Notes: generated from the letters alone by a model not told the origin. Positions 13,111 through 24,124 are shown, counted from the stretch's first letter. The stretch is DNA of 64,000 bases from Adiantum capillus-veneris (GCA_014529385.2 CM043950.1:149610945-149674944); one strand, 5' to 3'. A program made the numbers and translations.

Positions 13111-13743
13111 CTACTGAATTACTGAAATTGCATCTTCTTTCACATTAAACTGATGCTTGTACACATTTGAATCCATACCTTTCGTATTTGAATAATCCCA
13201 AGCACATACATCAATGAACTCCTGCAATAACCGTTTAAGATCCTCCTTAAATTCATCATCCAGGTTGACACTGACTTTGAAAACTTTTGGAATCAATTGA
13301 GATCCCAAATTTAGCTCTTGCAAAGCATCCTTCTTCACCCTTGAAACTATCTCCATCAGCTTGTCATACAAGCACTCAACTCTTGTATTTGCTTCTTTTG
13401 TTGCAATATCCCCGTCCAAATTGTTGAAATCCTCCTTCACATTTGACCTCTGATTGACTTCTATCTTTTGAATTAAATTTTTATCTACATCTGCATTCTC
13501 TGACTTATCAGATGACTTCTTAGAGTTCTCCTGAGAAACTGTAAATTCAGACACAATAAAATGACTTTTTGCTTGAATCTGTAAACCATCACAATCAACA
13601 TATGTAAACTCCTGTATGGTTTGTTCAACGCACTGGGATCCTGATTTCAAAATCTGCTTATGGGGTTCATGTATCAATTCCTCAACATCATTCGGTTGCA
13701 AATCCTCTTGTGTAAATTTGTTTGGTAGAAGTTCCATAGTCAC
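13111..13743 (-). CDS. Linker to start of gypsy reverse transcriptase (truncated)
   Basis: Most of the 210 codons are polar and unassigned. The C-terminal 45 or so residues match the N-terminal arm of gypsy RT: FKEDLKRLLQEFIDVCAWDY, then KGMDSNVYKHQFNVKEDAIS, against the family pattern ..LL.EF.DVFAW.Y.D..GI.....H.I....A.PV.Q. A stop follows at once. Family RT domains continue for about 200 more residues; here they are missing. This is the only clear evidence that the nested element derives from Ty3/gypsy. Confidence 0.55.
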   Translation of the reverse strand: MTMELLPNKFTQEDLQPNDVEELIHEPHKQILKSGSQCVEQTIQEFTYVDCDGLQIQAKSHFIVSEFTVSQENSKKSSDKSENADVDKNLIQKIEVNQRSNVKEDFNNLDGDIATKEANTRVECLYDKLMEIVSRVKKDALQELNLGSQLIPKVFKVSVNLDDEFKEDLKRLLQEFIDVCAWDYSNTKGMDSNVYKHQFNVKEDAISVIQ

Positions 13744-14275
13744 TGCATGAGCATATATACTTTAGTGGTAGGTTAGGAGTAGCTAAGGTAACTTTGGGGC
13801 TCTCTTGGCCAAGATCCTTTTGCACCTCCTTCTCCTCCATCTTTGTTACTCCCACTTGGTGACTTTCAAACTCCATGCCAATCCAGATGTCACCATCATC
13901 ACTTGACTCCCCTTCGAACTCATCCTCAGATGTATCTCTCAACTTCTCACATGATTTTTGTAATCGCCCAATGCTTTTCCTGCTTGAACATGACTTCCGC
14001 ATGTCCCCTTTATGAGTATCCAACCATTCATATGCATCCTCCAAGTCATCCTCAAAATCAGCCAACCTTTGTAATGCATTCTTCATTTCCCACAAATCTG
14101 AAGCTTTATGCACTTTACGTATTATTCTATGAAACTTTGTGCATAAATCAACCATACACCATTTCCTACATGCATCTTTCATCGAGCATTCATCAACCGC
14201 ACATGGACAGTCATCCGCTTCATGCTTCCTACTCATACAAATCTTGCACTTCTTCTTCTTCTTTTTACCCCCCAT
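13688..14275 (-). CDS. Gag-like protein with N-terminal CCHC zinc knuckle
   Basis: This is the first frame after the 5' LTR, 195 codons starting MGGKKKKKKCKICMSR. A CCHC knuckle (C-x2-C-x4-H-x4-C) occupies residues 10-23, followed by further cysteines (CAVDEC, DACRKWC, DLC). A tryptophan/aspartate-rich helical stretch follows (DFEDDLEDAYEWLD) and an acidic Ser-rich middle. Knuckles bind genomic RNA in gag proteins, but here the knuckle is N-terminal and preceded by poly-Lys, unlike usual gag where it is C-terminal. It could instead be a captured zinc-finger protein. It overlaps the next frame by 56 bp. Confidence 0.5.
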   Translation of the reverse strand: MGGKKKKKKCKICMSRKHEADDCPCAVDECSMKDACRKWCMVDLCTKFHRIIRKVHKASDLWEMKNALQRLADFEDDLEDAYEWLDTHKGDMRKSCSSRKSIGRLQKSCEKLRDTSEDEFEGESSDDGDIWIGMEFESHQVGVTKMEEKEVQKDLGQESPKVTLATPNLPLKYICSCSDYGTSTKQIYTRGFATE

Positions 14276-14521
14276 TACTTCGATTCTTCTTGAAAACCTT
14301 GTGATAAAATGTTACCTTCTTGTGGTTGCAAATCAGATTCCATCTCTGCAATTCAAATTTCTCCTTGTATTCTGATCATCTTCTGCATTCTGCTTTGCAA
14401 ACTGTTTTCCTTCTTGTAACTGTCATCATAATTGCTACTCGGTAATCTGCTTGGCACTCGTCAATCCCACAAGAGAGAGTAAATCCAACCATGAAGACGC
14501 CATAAGCACCGTGATCGCCAA

Positions 14522-14954
14522 TGTTTAATGGTTTGGTTTAGCCGAGCAATTTTGCACACAAATTCTGAGAAACTGTCTGACAATTCACTCTGACAACACA
14601 TAAATTCCTCCTACTGCAGATTCATCACTTCATCAACACAGACATTTCGAACATTTCTACACTTGTATTGTACTCAGAACATAGAATACATAGAGAGAAT
14701 GAAACAGAAATACGACAACTAATATGAATTCTGCATTCAACAAACTACTGCATCTGACATATTGCATCTGACAACTAGAAATCCACCATTACACAGAAAA
14801 TCCGCCCAACACCATCACGCTACATAACTGCATTGTTCTTCCTCACATGAAAGAGCAAAACGATCCTTAACCTCCAAGATCCCAAAAGTCACTTAAAATA
14901 GACTACGGTTCACACCTTTGTCAAAAGTAATCCTCCTAAGGTTTAACTCTAACA
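14522..14954 (-). repeat. 5' LTR of nested element (433 bp)
   Basis: Both TG..CA termini are intact on - (TGTTAGAG..AAACA), and the right-hand ATCTC target duplication follows at 14955-14959. It is the direct-repeat partner of 11153-11574. Confidence 0.9.
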
Positions 14955-14959
14955 ATCTC
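14955..14959. repeat. Target-site duplication, right copy (ATCTC)
   Basis: Identical to 11148-11152, directly after the right LTR. Confidence 0.85.
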
Positions 14960-15720
14960 ATCTCTACTTAAGGATTTTAAATTGCCTAGCCTTGGAGGCA
15001 AGGAAAGAGAGTGGAACAAAGATTCTCTGAATATGTTCCTAGCAAAATGGTTAGACAATCATGCATTGTGAAAGTTGTGTGTAGCCCATAGAGGCTAGCT
15101 TCTTGTTGACTAACAAGATATAAAAGTGGTGGATGAACGTTACTATGTGTCCTATCACTTGGGGGAAGTTCAAAATGAAAGGAGTTCTTGCGATGCAATG
15201 AAGAAGTTATGGGACAAGTCCTCGATGGAGAACAAGTCCCTAAGGACATCTTAGACTATAGAGAGATTTTACTCAAGTTAAAAGGGATCGACGCATTCCA
15301 GACTTTGTGAAGCTTCAAGAGGGGCCTCACAAATGACTATTTTGAGCCTGTTCAACCAAAAGATTTATTTGAGGTGATCAATAATGCATAAGTCTATGAT
15401 GATGTAGAGCACTATGGTGAACAAGATGGGGCAAGCAGGGCTGAAGATAAAGAGAAAAAGGGGTCAGGCTTAAAAGAAAGGGATTCCATAGTGAGAGGCA
15501 CGGGGAGAGGACGGACCAGGGGAGTCAGGGTGGTCGTTAGACTAAAAAATTGCGACCATTTAAAAGAAAAGAGAGTTTAAAGAAAAAGAGAACTACTCTA
15601 AAGCACAGAATAAAAATCACTGCTTTAGCTACAATGAGACAGGGCACACCAAGCCCGATTTCCCAAAGCTTAACATTGGCACTAGTGACGGTAAGCCCAA
15701 GAGACATGGTAAATCCTCTA
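14960..15720 (+). pseudogene. Ty3/gypsy gag (continuation) with zinc knuckle
   Basis: This continues the reading interrupted at 11152. A helical segment (LLKLKGIDAF...GLTNDYFEPV..KDLFEVINNA, about 15270-15390) resembles the capsid C-terminal region of plant gypsy gag. A knuckle remnant (HCFSYNETGHTKPDFP, about 15620-15665) keeps Gly-His but has lost two cysteines to Ser-Tyr and Phe type changes. Several stops make it non-functional. Gag would form the particle and bind the RNA genome. Confidence 0.6.
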
Positions 15721-15779
15721 GGCCATTACACATAGTGCAGAAGCTTCCTCTCAATTTTGAAGAGTTTGGCGAGGTGACT

Positions 15780-16240
15780 GTGCCAATGTGACCAACACCA
15801 TGCTTGTTCAGTGACCTTGTCTATGTGGAAGCCTAATGTAGGTCATCATGACATGGTGCAGATGTGTGGCACTGTAGGTGGCTGTAGAGTCTTAAATCAT
15901 TTTTTGGTTAAGAATTTAAGGTTGATTGAGACCACAAGCAATCATGAGCACATTGTTGGGTTGGCCAATGGTTATGATGATAAGACATTATGGAATACCG
16001 TAGTCTTGGGAGTTTCATTAGCCATGTAGGGGGGCTACAAGGCTTTGATTGACTTTTAGGTCATGCACTTGGCTAGAGTGGATGTGTAATTAGGTAGGGA
16101 GTGGCTGTATAGCTTGGGACCTAGTCTAGTTCGGAGTTATTTGCATAACATGATACCATTTGTGCATGGTGGTAGGGTCATCACCTTGCAAGGAGACCTT
16201 AGTGACCCCTCTACCCTCTCATTTCTTCCATGGAGCTACA
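15780..16240 (+). pseudogene. Gypsy retropepsin-like protease remnant
   Basis: The block following the knuckle reads ..HFLVKNLRLIE.....VGLANGYDD..., then DF.VM.LARVDV.LGREWLYSLGPSL, then VHGGRVITLQGD. This is the protease and linker layout of plant chromovirus-type gypsy elements. The catalytic DSGA motif is not legible, and in-frame stops occur near 16030 and 16090. Confidence 0.55.
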
Positions 16241-16499
16241 CAAAGTAGACTACAAAGTCCAGATAATAGTAGAGGTATTTGCTTGTTACTCTCTTTTAAA
16301 TTCTTTTGATTTAAATGAAAGTAATAAAAGTGTCTCCATTGTTGAAACCATAAGTAATGTGTATGTAGACAAGCACAACTAAAAAGATGGACTTGGATGA
16401 GATCCACTCTTTGAGAACCCTTCTTGGCATACATGCGATTCTATATTTAAAAAAATTAAGGTAAAAGAGACCCGGAAGAAAAAAATACATAGATGCCTT

Positions 16500-17340
16500 G
16501 ATGAATTTATTTTAGAGGGATGTATCGGATGGCTTGCTACCATCTCAAGAAATGGATTATGGCATCAACATTGTGCCAAGTTCAAAATCTATAAGCAAAG
16601 TTGTTTATAGATTAAGCCATTCCAAAACACAAGAAGTGGAAAACAGTTGATTGTATACTTGTTCTAGTTCGTGGGAATCACCTATTCTTTTGGTAAAGAA
16701 GAAGGATTGATCTATGGCGGTGTGTGTAGATTATAGGGCTCTTAATTGAAGAACAATTAAGAACAAGCACCTTCTATGAGTAGATGAGTTGTTTGATCAA
16801 CTCTTTGGGTCAAAGTATCATTAGACATGAGATAGACATAAGATCTTGTTATCATCAGGTTAGGAGTAGACTAGAAGATGTTGTTGTGAAGACAACATCT
16901 AGGAATTTTGAGTTCTTGGTTATGCCATTTGGGATAACCAATGCACCAATGGCATTTCTGACATTGATGTCCATACTTCGGAAAATTTGTAGTAGTTTCC
17001 TTAGATGATATACTAGTCTAGAATAAATCTCAAAAAGAGAACATTTACGTCTACTGTTTGAGTTATCGAGAAAACACAAATTATTTGTGAACAAAATTAA
17101 ATGTGATTTCTGTGCAACTGAGATTCATTATATTTGGCTCACATTATATGCGCAGAGGGAACATGGATGGAACTTTAGAAAGTGGAATTAGCTATTCTTA
17201 GGTGGCCAACACCAAAAAAATCTCAAAGAACTATAGATTTTTCTTGTTGGTACTTCAGGGTTTTATCGATAATACGTAAAGGACTATGCAAAGGTTGTTG
17301 TCCCATTGATGGATCAATTGATGTCAGAAAGTAAGAGTAT
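16500..17340 (+). pseudogene. Gypsy reverse transcriptase remnant
   Basis: RT landmarks appear in order: FLRDVSDGLLPSQ near 16510; YRALNxRTIKN-like sequence near 16730; IDIRSCYHQVRS near 16830-16865; FEFLVMPFGITNAP near 16910-16945; SLDD, the catalytic dyad, near 16987-17005; SRKHKLFVNKIKCDFC near 17065-17105; and FYR.YVKDYAKVV..L near 17255-17310. Frame changes and stops are frequent. The domain copies element RNA into DNA in intact relatives. Confidence 0.75.
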
Positions 17341-17379
17341 AAGTTGGGAGAAGCCCAACAAAAAGATTTGAAAAGCTCA

Positions 17380-17830
17380 AGGTGGCTATAACGGCTGCAT
17401 GTAGATTAATCATAGTGGATCTAAATGAGCTGTTTGTCTTGGAGACATGCACAAGTAATGAGGCCATTGGAGTCGTGCTTATGCAAAGGGAATGGACGAT
17501 TGCATTTGAAAGTAAAATGTTAGATCATGCCTAGTGTACCTACTTGGCCTATGAGCGAGAGTTAACAGCTATTGTACATGCACTTTAAAACGTAGAGACA
17601 CTATTTTTATGGTGCCACTTTCATGGTCCGGAAAAACCGTGAAAGTCTGAAATGGCTTTCAAGCTAGATTGAAGTGAAGGGAAGAAAGGCTCAATGGGAA
17701 AAGATCCTACATAAGTTTGACCTTCAAATATATTACTAGAGAGGTAAATATAACATACTGGTAGATGCACTCAGTTGCATATCCCTATTTAATGAATTAA
17801 GCTTCAAACTCTTCAAGAACAAGGTCTTGG
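17380..17830 (+). pseudogene. Gypsy RNase H remnant
   Basis: Fragments in shifting frames match the family: a LNELFVLETCTSNEAIGVVL segment near 17420-17480, AYERELTAIVHAL near 17545-17590, and YYRGKYNILVDAL.CIS near 17735-17785 (family: GK.N..ADALSR). Stops abound. Confidence 0.65.
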
Positions 17831-17949
17831 AGTCACTACGTGGCTTATGTGACCATGATCTATCTTTTACAGAGGTTTGGCATGTTGTATGCGATTGCAC
17901 CACTTCACATACATGACTACCTCCCTCATACCTCAATGAACAAAGGGAA

Positions 17950-19195
17950 AAAAACCCAGTGGAGAAAAAGTTCCTTTCGGGTATGCTGTCGTGCCGCTCC
18001 GGTTAAAAGACAATTTTATTGTCCTAGTTTGTTCAAGGACATCTAGACTTATGTGCTGAAATGCAATAAGTGTTAGGTCAATAAACATGAATGTCTCAAG
18101 GTTGGGGGAATACTCCATCCTTTGGAGATTTCTCAAGGGAAATAGGAAAGTTTTTCCATGGACTTCATTACCAGTTTACCCAAGACTAGACTCAGTGTGG
18201 GCAATAGTGGATAGATTAACTAAAATGGCAGTTTATTGCGAATAAGTAAATTGTTAGAACGCTAGATTCGGAAAAGCTCTTTATTGAACATCTCTAAAAG
18301 CTATATGGACTGCCCACATATATAGTGTCATAGAGATGGAAATTTTAATAGTCATTTTTAAAGGCAAGTCTTCAAAAATCTAGATACTACTCTAAGCATG
18401 AGTGTAATAGATCATCCGTAGTTTGATGTTCAAACCAAAAGGGTGAATCAAATCCTAGAGGATATGTTGCATTCTTATATAAGTAAGAAGCAATCGAACT
18501 GGGAAGAGTACTTACCCATTTTGGAATTTGGTTACAATAGTAATTCCAAACATTCAACCATTGGGATTCACACCATTCATATTGATGTATGGTTTCTAGT
18601 TGATCTCCTATGGTTGTAGGTCTAGACAAGGAGAAGATTCAATTTGTCAAGGACTTCCTTGAGGTTATGAATGATATGTTGAAGGTAGCAAAGGAAATAA
18701 TTTGTAGTGCACAGGATCATGCTAAGACGTATGCTGATAAAGGACGAAGAAAAGTTACCTTTTCAAAAGATGACTTTGTATTACTATAGTTTCTTGCAAG
18801 GTCAAAAACCATGAAAATAGGAAAGTGTGACAAATTTCTCCTAGATATTGTAGTCCCTTCAAAGTTCTTAAAAAGATTGTGAACGTAGCATATAAACTTG
18901 AGTTACTAGAGAGTTCTCAAGTTCAACCCATCTTCCACGTGAGTAAACTGAAGAAGTTAGTTCACATTTTGGAGAACATAGTTTCTCTAGAAATTTTGGT
19001 CGGCTTGATAGAGCCACCAAAGGTATTGCGTGAACTAGAAATAATTCTAGGGTATCAAGATGATAGACAACACGTCATAAGGTGTATCGGGAAGTATTAG
19101 TTTTGTGGACATACTTAGACGAGGAAGTGACAAGTTGGGAATGCTATAGTGCGATTGCCAAGATATTTTCCATGGTGTTACGAAAACTTTTTATA
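17950..19195 (+). pseudogene. Gypsy integrase with C-terminal chromodomain-like end
   Basis: A zinc-binding and core remnant includes a Y.P.LFKDI segment near 18020-18046, and a SMDFIT.LPKTRLS core start (first catalytic Asp) near 18155-18200. Downstream, VAYKLELLESSQVQPIFHVS near 18880-18945 is the conserved integrase C-terminal module. EPPKVLRELE.ILGYQDDRQ followed by W..EEVTSWE..S near 19010-19150 resembles the chromodomain tail of chromoviruses. In intact relatives such tails direct insertion to marked chromatin. It is inactive here because of many stops. Confidence 0.65.
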
Positions 19196-19212
19196 AGGGG
19201 GGAAAGGGGTAA
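19195..19212 (+). other. Polypurine tract of the gypsy element
   Basis: AGGGGGGAAAGGGG-type purines follow the integrase tail at about 19196-19209 and mark the expected start of the gypsy 3' LTR. The gypsy LTR itself is cut off, because copia LTR sequence follows within a few bases. Confidence 0.6.
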
Positions 19213-19449
19213 TATCACGTATCCTATAACTATTACCATATATATATGGTAATGATCCTTGTGAACACACTTAGGACCGATGATACATTTTTCCCTTAGT
19301 AGGAGGTTTTTCCACCGTGCATTATATATATGCCCATCATTCTAGGGCTAACTTATCTTTCCATTGTGCACTAAGAAATATACTCTTAGTTGTGTGTCTT
19401 GAGCTTCTTCATCTTGTCCAACGTGTTTCCCTGCAACCCTATTTTAACA
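19213..19449 (+). repeat. Copia 5' LTR (5'-truncated)
   Basis: It matches the LTR at 56446-56713 read on -: shared words include GTGAACACAC, TAGGAGGTTTTT, GTGCATT.TATATA and CATCT/ACTCTAGGGCTA. A TATA-type ATTATATATATG lies at about 19320-19332. About the first 25 bp seen in the other copy are absent, being replaced by the end of the gypsy element. It ends in AACA before the PBS. Confidence 0.75.
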
Positions 19450-19451
19450 AT

Positions 19452-19463
19452 TGGTATCGGAGC
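19452..19463 (+). other. Copia primer-binding site
   Basis: TGGTATCGGAGC immediately follows the LTR. It is complementary to the 3' end of initiator tRNA-Met as in many plant copia elements. Confidence 0.75.
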
Positions 19464-19794
19464 AAGTTGCATCCTCTTGGGCATAGTTGTCAACGCTGCC
19501 ATCACTCATCTGCTCAATTTCTCTAATTTGGATGAGCTTTGGTGAGCATCAACAAGTCAAAAAATCCTTCCAAGACTCTCTAGAGCAGGGTCTACTCAGA
19601 ATTTTGACTCGGGCTCATTTTGGCATCCGTTTCCACTACAAGAAGTACTATGTAGACCAATTCATCCTTTTGTGCAAAATTTTTGTCAGTGAAATTTTCA
19701 ACAGAATAGGTCTCTTACAATCTAATTTGGGTTGTGCTATATATCATGTGTTGGTCCTACTTGTAGTTTTCACATCAGGTGCAGTCACCATGCT

Positions 19795-20900
19795 GACAAA
19801 AACACATATGTTTTCAAGATGTTTGTTGTTGAGGATAAACTAGATGGGGATAACTAATCAAGTGGTCTTACATGATGCAACATGTTCTTGTGTCAAAGGA
19901 TATTTGGCATGTTGTGCAGGGCTCTACTGAGAATGTTGTAGGTTTTGGTGGGAGGACTTTTATAGCCAGAGTTGTTTTGCCTACTACTGAGCAGTCTCGT
20001 TGGGATGTTAGAGATTCACAGGCTCATGCATTAATTACATTATTTGTGAAGTGCACTTTTATTCCTCACATTTGCTCAACTAAATTAGCAAAATAGGCTT
20101 GGGATATTCTGGCTTCGGTTTATGCAAGTTGTAATGAGGCTAAAATTGCATTGCTACGTAAAGAGCTGGAGTCAAAGATTATGCATGAGGAAGATGACAT
20201 GGACACTTTCCTTTCTGGTATCAAGGATATTATGGGAAACTCATTTCTGCAAGCAAAGTAATTTTTGACGATTCACTTGTGCAGACTGTTCTTGATGCAT
20301 TGCCAGATTCTTACTAGACTTTTGCTAGTACTTGGAGATTTGGAGTCAAAGATTATGCATGAGGAAGATGACATGGACACTTTCCTTTCTAGTATCAAGG
20401 ATATTATGGGAAACTCATTTCTACAGAGGCAAAGTAATTTTTGATGATTCACTTGTGCAGAATGTTCTTGATGCATTGCTAGATTCTTACTAGACTTTTG
20501 CTAGTACTTGGAGACTTATGTCCCAAGGAAATCTTGATGTTGTCAAGTTTGATTCATTATGCACATTGCTGTCGCAAGAGTCACTTTTAAGAAAGAACAT
20601 GACTAAACAACATGCAATTGAATAGGGTTTTGTTGCTGCTCAAAGAAAAGGTGTTAATAGCAATGTAGCCACTTATCACGGTTCTTCAAAAAGCGAGAAA
20701 TCACATATTCATAATGCTTCTGCTAGAGGCGCCAAGTATGGGAATTCTGGTAAAAAAGGAAAAAAGAAGATGCGTTGCCATTATTACAAAGCTAAAAATC
20801 ACTTGATAAAGCAATATCCTAAATTGAAGGCAAAACAAGCAAAGAAGAAAGAGGCACAAGTGCAGCTATTGCAGAATGTTCTATAAAAGGATTTTTGATA
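19795..20900 (+). pseudogene. Copia gag (UBN2-type) with internal duplication
   Basis: Frames read KLDGDN..., MMQHVLVSKDIWHVVQG, LPTTEQSRWDVRDSQAHALI, AWDILASVYASCNEAKIALL and ELESKIMHEEDDMDTFLS, the usual gag core order. A 174-bp stretch is duplicated (20167-20340 and 20341-20514). A knuckle remnant (CHYYKAKNHLIKQYP, near 20775-20820) has lost two cysteines to tyrosine. Frameshifts and stops are present. The - strand copy at 55129-56180 is a better-preserved relative. Confidence 0.75.
20167..20514 (+). repeat. 174-bp tandem duplication in copia gag
   Basis: The block starting TGGAGTCAAAGATTATGCAT at 20167 recurs at 20341 with few differences, including the ATGACATGGACACTTTCC segment. Confidence 0.9.
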
Positions 20901-20968
20901 CTAATGTAGATGCAGAGTGAGCATTTAGTGTAGAGCGCACTTATGATCCTTCTCGCCATGATGCGTCT

Positions 20969-22340
20969 ATGTCAGTTACTGCAGATTCACATGTGTGGTA
21001 CTTTGATAGTGGTGTTGCAAAGCACATTACCTCACATTGTGGCTTGTTTACCTTTCTCGAGTTTGGCCCTCATGGGAATAGAGTTACTTGTGCCAACAAT
21101 GCCTCTTACCTAGTAAAGGGATCTAGAATGATTGTGCTGACTACTACAAATGGCAATTCTTTCACACTTGTTGATGCACTTTATGTACATGGGATAAAAA
21201 AAACCTTTTGTCTGTATTTGCACTCGCTAAACCTGGTCTTGTTGTCAAATTTGTGGATGACATATGTACAGTTCATGATCTCAATTTTGGTGATGAAATT
21301 GTTGCATCTTGCCTTTCATAGGTTGTATAAGATTACTTTGTATGACAAGTGTGGGACAAATTTTGCAAATGCAGTTGTGGATTTGAAGGTTATTTTAGTT
21401 GCAAAACTTTGGCATGAATGTTTTGGGCATATGAATTTTGCTAGCTTGCTACATGTGTAGAAATCGGATATGGTTGCTTCTTTTCCGCCTCTTAAAGCAC
21501 CTTCAAAGAATTTTTGTGAAGGCTGTATTTTGGGTAAGATGCAGCATTTGAAGTTTCCAAAGGATGGTTCAGTAAGGGCTACATGAAGATTGCAACTTGT
21601 GCATAGTGATGTTTGTGGGCCTATGCACACTCCATCCTTAGGCAATTACCTATTGTTCATGACTTTTATTGATGATTACTCCAAGCATGCATGGGTGTAT
21701 CCACTTAAAGCTAACTCCAAAGTGTTCATATGATTCAAGAAATTTTTGGCTATGGCTAAAAATTTATCCTAAATGCACTATGGGCAGCCTTCGCTCAGAT
21801 AGGGGGGGAGAGTATACGTCTCATGAGTATAATGCATTTTTGGATGATCATGCGATACAACACCAATGTAAAGTGTCGTATACACCTCAACAAAATGGTA
21901 TCACTAAAAGGAAAAATCGGTCACTTAGGGAGATGTCATGATGTGTGGTCAAGAGTCAAGCTTTGCCACATTTGTTTTGGCTTGAGGCTATCATGTGTGT
22001 TACTTATGTACTTAATAGGTGTCCTATGAAAGCTTTGCACTCTATGAGTCCTTACGAAGCATGGCATGAAAAGAAGCCATCTATTGATCACATGCATGTT
22101 TTTAGCTTATGCCATGGTGCCACAAACGCAACACAAAAAATTAGATGATAAGGTTGTTAAATGCATTTTTATTGGTTACAGTGCAAAAGCAAAGGTTATA
22201 GGTTATACCATCCACAAGAAAATGTATATTGGTTTCACAAGATGTTGTGTTTGTGGAAGATTTTGTTCAACATTTGTTATCATGCACCAAAGGCTGTAAT
22301 GTGTACCACACCTTGTTGCCTCGTTTCAATGGTGAAAACT
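20969..22340 (+). pseudogene. Copia protease and integrase
   Basis: The protease start WYFDSGVAKHIT (DSG active site) lies at about 20995-21030. Integrase follows with LWHECFGHMNFASL and C..C (zinc domain, about 21405-21530), HSDVCGPM..PSLGNY...FIDDYS (first catalytic Asp, near 21600-21680), DRGGEYTSHEYNAF (second Asp, near 21795-21840), PQQNGITKRKNRSLREM (catalytic Glu position near Lys/Arg-rich end) and FWLEAIMCVTYVLNRCP. The C-terminal module KLDDKVVKCIFIGYS ends near 22190. Stops near 21460, 21584 and 21940 and frameshifts inactivate it. No RT follows. Confidence 0.8.
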
Positions 22341-22548
22341 TGAATGTAAATTCTAATGAGGCAAATGTATAGCCTATGGGGGTTTCAAAAAAGTCTATGG
22401 ATCAAACTGTTACTGATGCAAATGTACATGATGTACTTGATGTGGAAAGGGCTAAGAATGAGGAGGCTAGAGGTATGCCAAAATGGCTGGGACATATTTT
22501 GCATGATAGTAAATTGGAGGGGGTGGTTATGGAGCGAGCTTTAGAGCG

Positions 22549-22748
22549 AGATTTTTTTTTTTTTTTTTGCCACCACCTATACCTCCCATTGCCGCCCCTT
22601 ACCACCCATGACAACCAACACCCTAATCCACCACCGGTGGTTGGTGGTGTTAGCTCACTATCACCATCTGCCACTCCTCCTCCTACCACCACCGCCCATT
22701 GCCGTTGGTTCTCCTCCCACTCTTCATTTTAGTGGGCTACTCAAGGAC
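22549..22748. other. Poly-T run and CCA-rich low-complexity sequence
   Basis: A run of about 18 T begins at 22551 at the point where copia similarity ends, followed by CCACC/CCATTGCCGCC-rich sequence. Open frames here are proline/threonine- or glycine/valine-rich on opposite strands and look compositional. The poly-T could be the tail of a - strand retrocopy, but no body is recognised. Confidence 0.4.
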
Positions 22749-22966
<218 letters not shown>

Positions 22967-23178
22967 CGTTTTTTGACCTAGTAGACAGCAGTTCACTCTT
23001 TTGACCATAACTTGCTCATCCGAACTCCGACTTAGGTGATCTATAGCCTCAATCGAAGAGCACGAAGCCCTCTACGCATTGATGTAAAGACAGAATTTTT
23101 CTGTGTAATGGAAGGCTTTGCTGTAATAGCATCTCAGAACTGAAAAAACTGTCAAAACTTTGCGTTTTTGTTGCCGAC

Positions 23179-24118
23179 TTGAAGGCAATGTCAGACAAAA
23201 CTCGCAAGGGTGGAAAAGCCACACTCGCCATGGAGAATGATGCAAAATCTCCAAGGAATTTGGATGCTAATCCAACCACATCATCTACAACAACGGAAGC
23301 AATGATCATGGCTTACTTGATCTCGTTACAAGAAACCGTCAACAAACAAGGTGAAGAGTTACGCGCACTTGCAATGGAGAATGGTACTTTAAGAGTTCTC
23401 TTGTGGAGAATGAGCACCTCAAGAAGGTTCTTGAAATGCAAACAACACGCTTGATGCATCTTGAGACTGAAGTTCAAGAATGTAAACGCTCTCTTGTTGA
23501 CATGAATGTATTGAAAAGCGCTTGAGCAAAGTTGAGAGTGATCATGTATTGAAAGAGGAAACAATAGATACAATACGACATGATGTATGTGAGATGAGAA
23601 ATGCATCCAAATCATGGGCTGATATATGTAAGGATAATGTGGTTTCTACATCTCCTATCACGCAAGCCGTTGTCCAAGCAAAGAATGTAGAGAATGTGGA
23701 CACTCAAGAATTGCACGAACGACAAAAACGCTCAAAGAACATCGTCATTTGTGGAATCAAGGAGGAAAGCATGGAAACACCCCAATCTCTTGCAGTTGCT
23801 ATTGAAGAGTTTTTTGCTACACACTTTGGCATGTCAGGAATCATGGCTTATGGTGCACATCGAGTTGGAAAACAAGGAGTCCCTCGCTCGGGAGAAAGAC
23901 CTATTGTATGTACCATGGCTGATGAGGTAAAGAGAAAGATCATCCTTGACAATGGTTGGATCTACCTCAAAGGAACAGGTTGTAATGTATATGAGGATCG
24001 CACTCTTATGCAACAAAATGTACGTCGCAAAGCATATGAGGAAAGACGCAAGAAGGTTAAGGTATCACCTCAAGAAGAAAAGCCACTTAAGGAGGATGCA
24101 AGTCCACCCAACAAATAG
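23179..24118 (+). pseudogene. LINE ORF1 protein (RNA-binding), two frameshifts
   Basis: The frame begins MKAMSDKTRKGGKA. The middle reads as a leucine/glutamate heptad region (ENEHLKKVLEMQ..RLMHLETEVQECKR) spread over three frames, with frameshifts near 23395 and 23515; this would be the trimerisation coiled coil. From about 23700 a KNIVICGIKEESMETPQSL segment opens the RRM-like domain seen in L1-type ORF1 proteins, with EDRTLMQQNVRRKAYEERRKK basic residues near the end. ORF1p coats LINE RNA. The stop at 24116-24118 is only 6 bp before ORF2. Confidence 0.7.
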
Positions 24119-24124
24119 GGACAC

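Larger units (their letters stand above)
11153..14954 (-). mobile_element. Nested LTR retrotransposon, probably non-autonomous, with both LTRs and TSD
   Basis: Two directly repeated LTRs (11153-11574 and 14522-14954) flank about 2.95 kb, and both ends carry the 5-bp duplication ATCTC. On - the LTR reads TGTTAGAG...TTAAACA, the canonical TG..CA form (the left copy has a T-to-A type change at its end). After the 5' LTR (14954-14522) a TTGGCGATCACGG sequence sits at the PBS position; I cannot assign the tRNA. Inside are four open frames on -, but only the beginning of a gypsy-type RT is recognisable; catalytic RT, RNase H and integrase are absent. It would therefore need a partner element for mobility. 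It lies within a gypsy gag region in opposite orientation. Confidence 0.85.
19213..22548 (+). mobile_element. Ty1/copia element: 5' LTR, gag, protease, integrase; RT and RNase H missing
   Basis: A copia LTR (19213-19449), a Met-type PBS at 19452-19463 and broken gag-pol frames run to about 22548, where a poly-T run and unrelated sequence begin. Landmarks are copia-ordered (protease, then integrase), and sequence ends in the linker before RT (a PKWLGHILHDSKLE segment near 22475-22520). The LTR and gag match the copia fragment at 55129-56713 (- strand), so two members of one family are in the window. Confidence 0.75.

Noticed and set aside
22549-22570. Poly-T as the poly-A tail of a - strand retrocopy
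   Set aside because: No body or target duplication recognised next to it.
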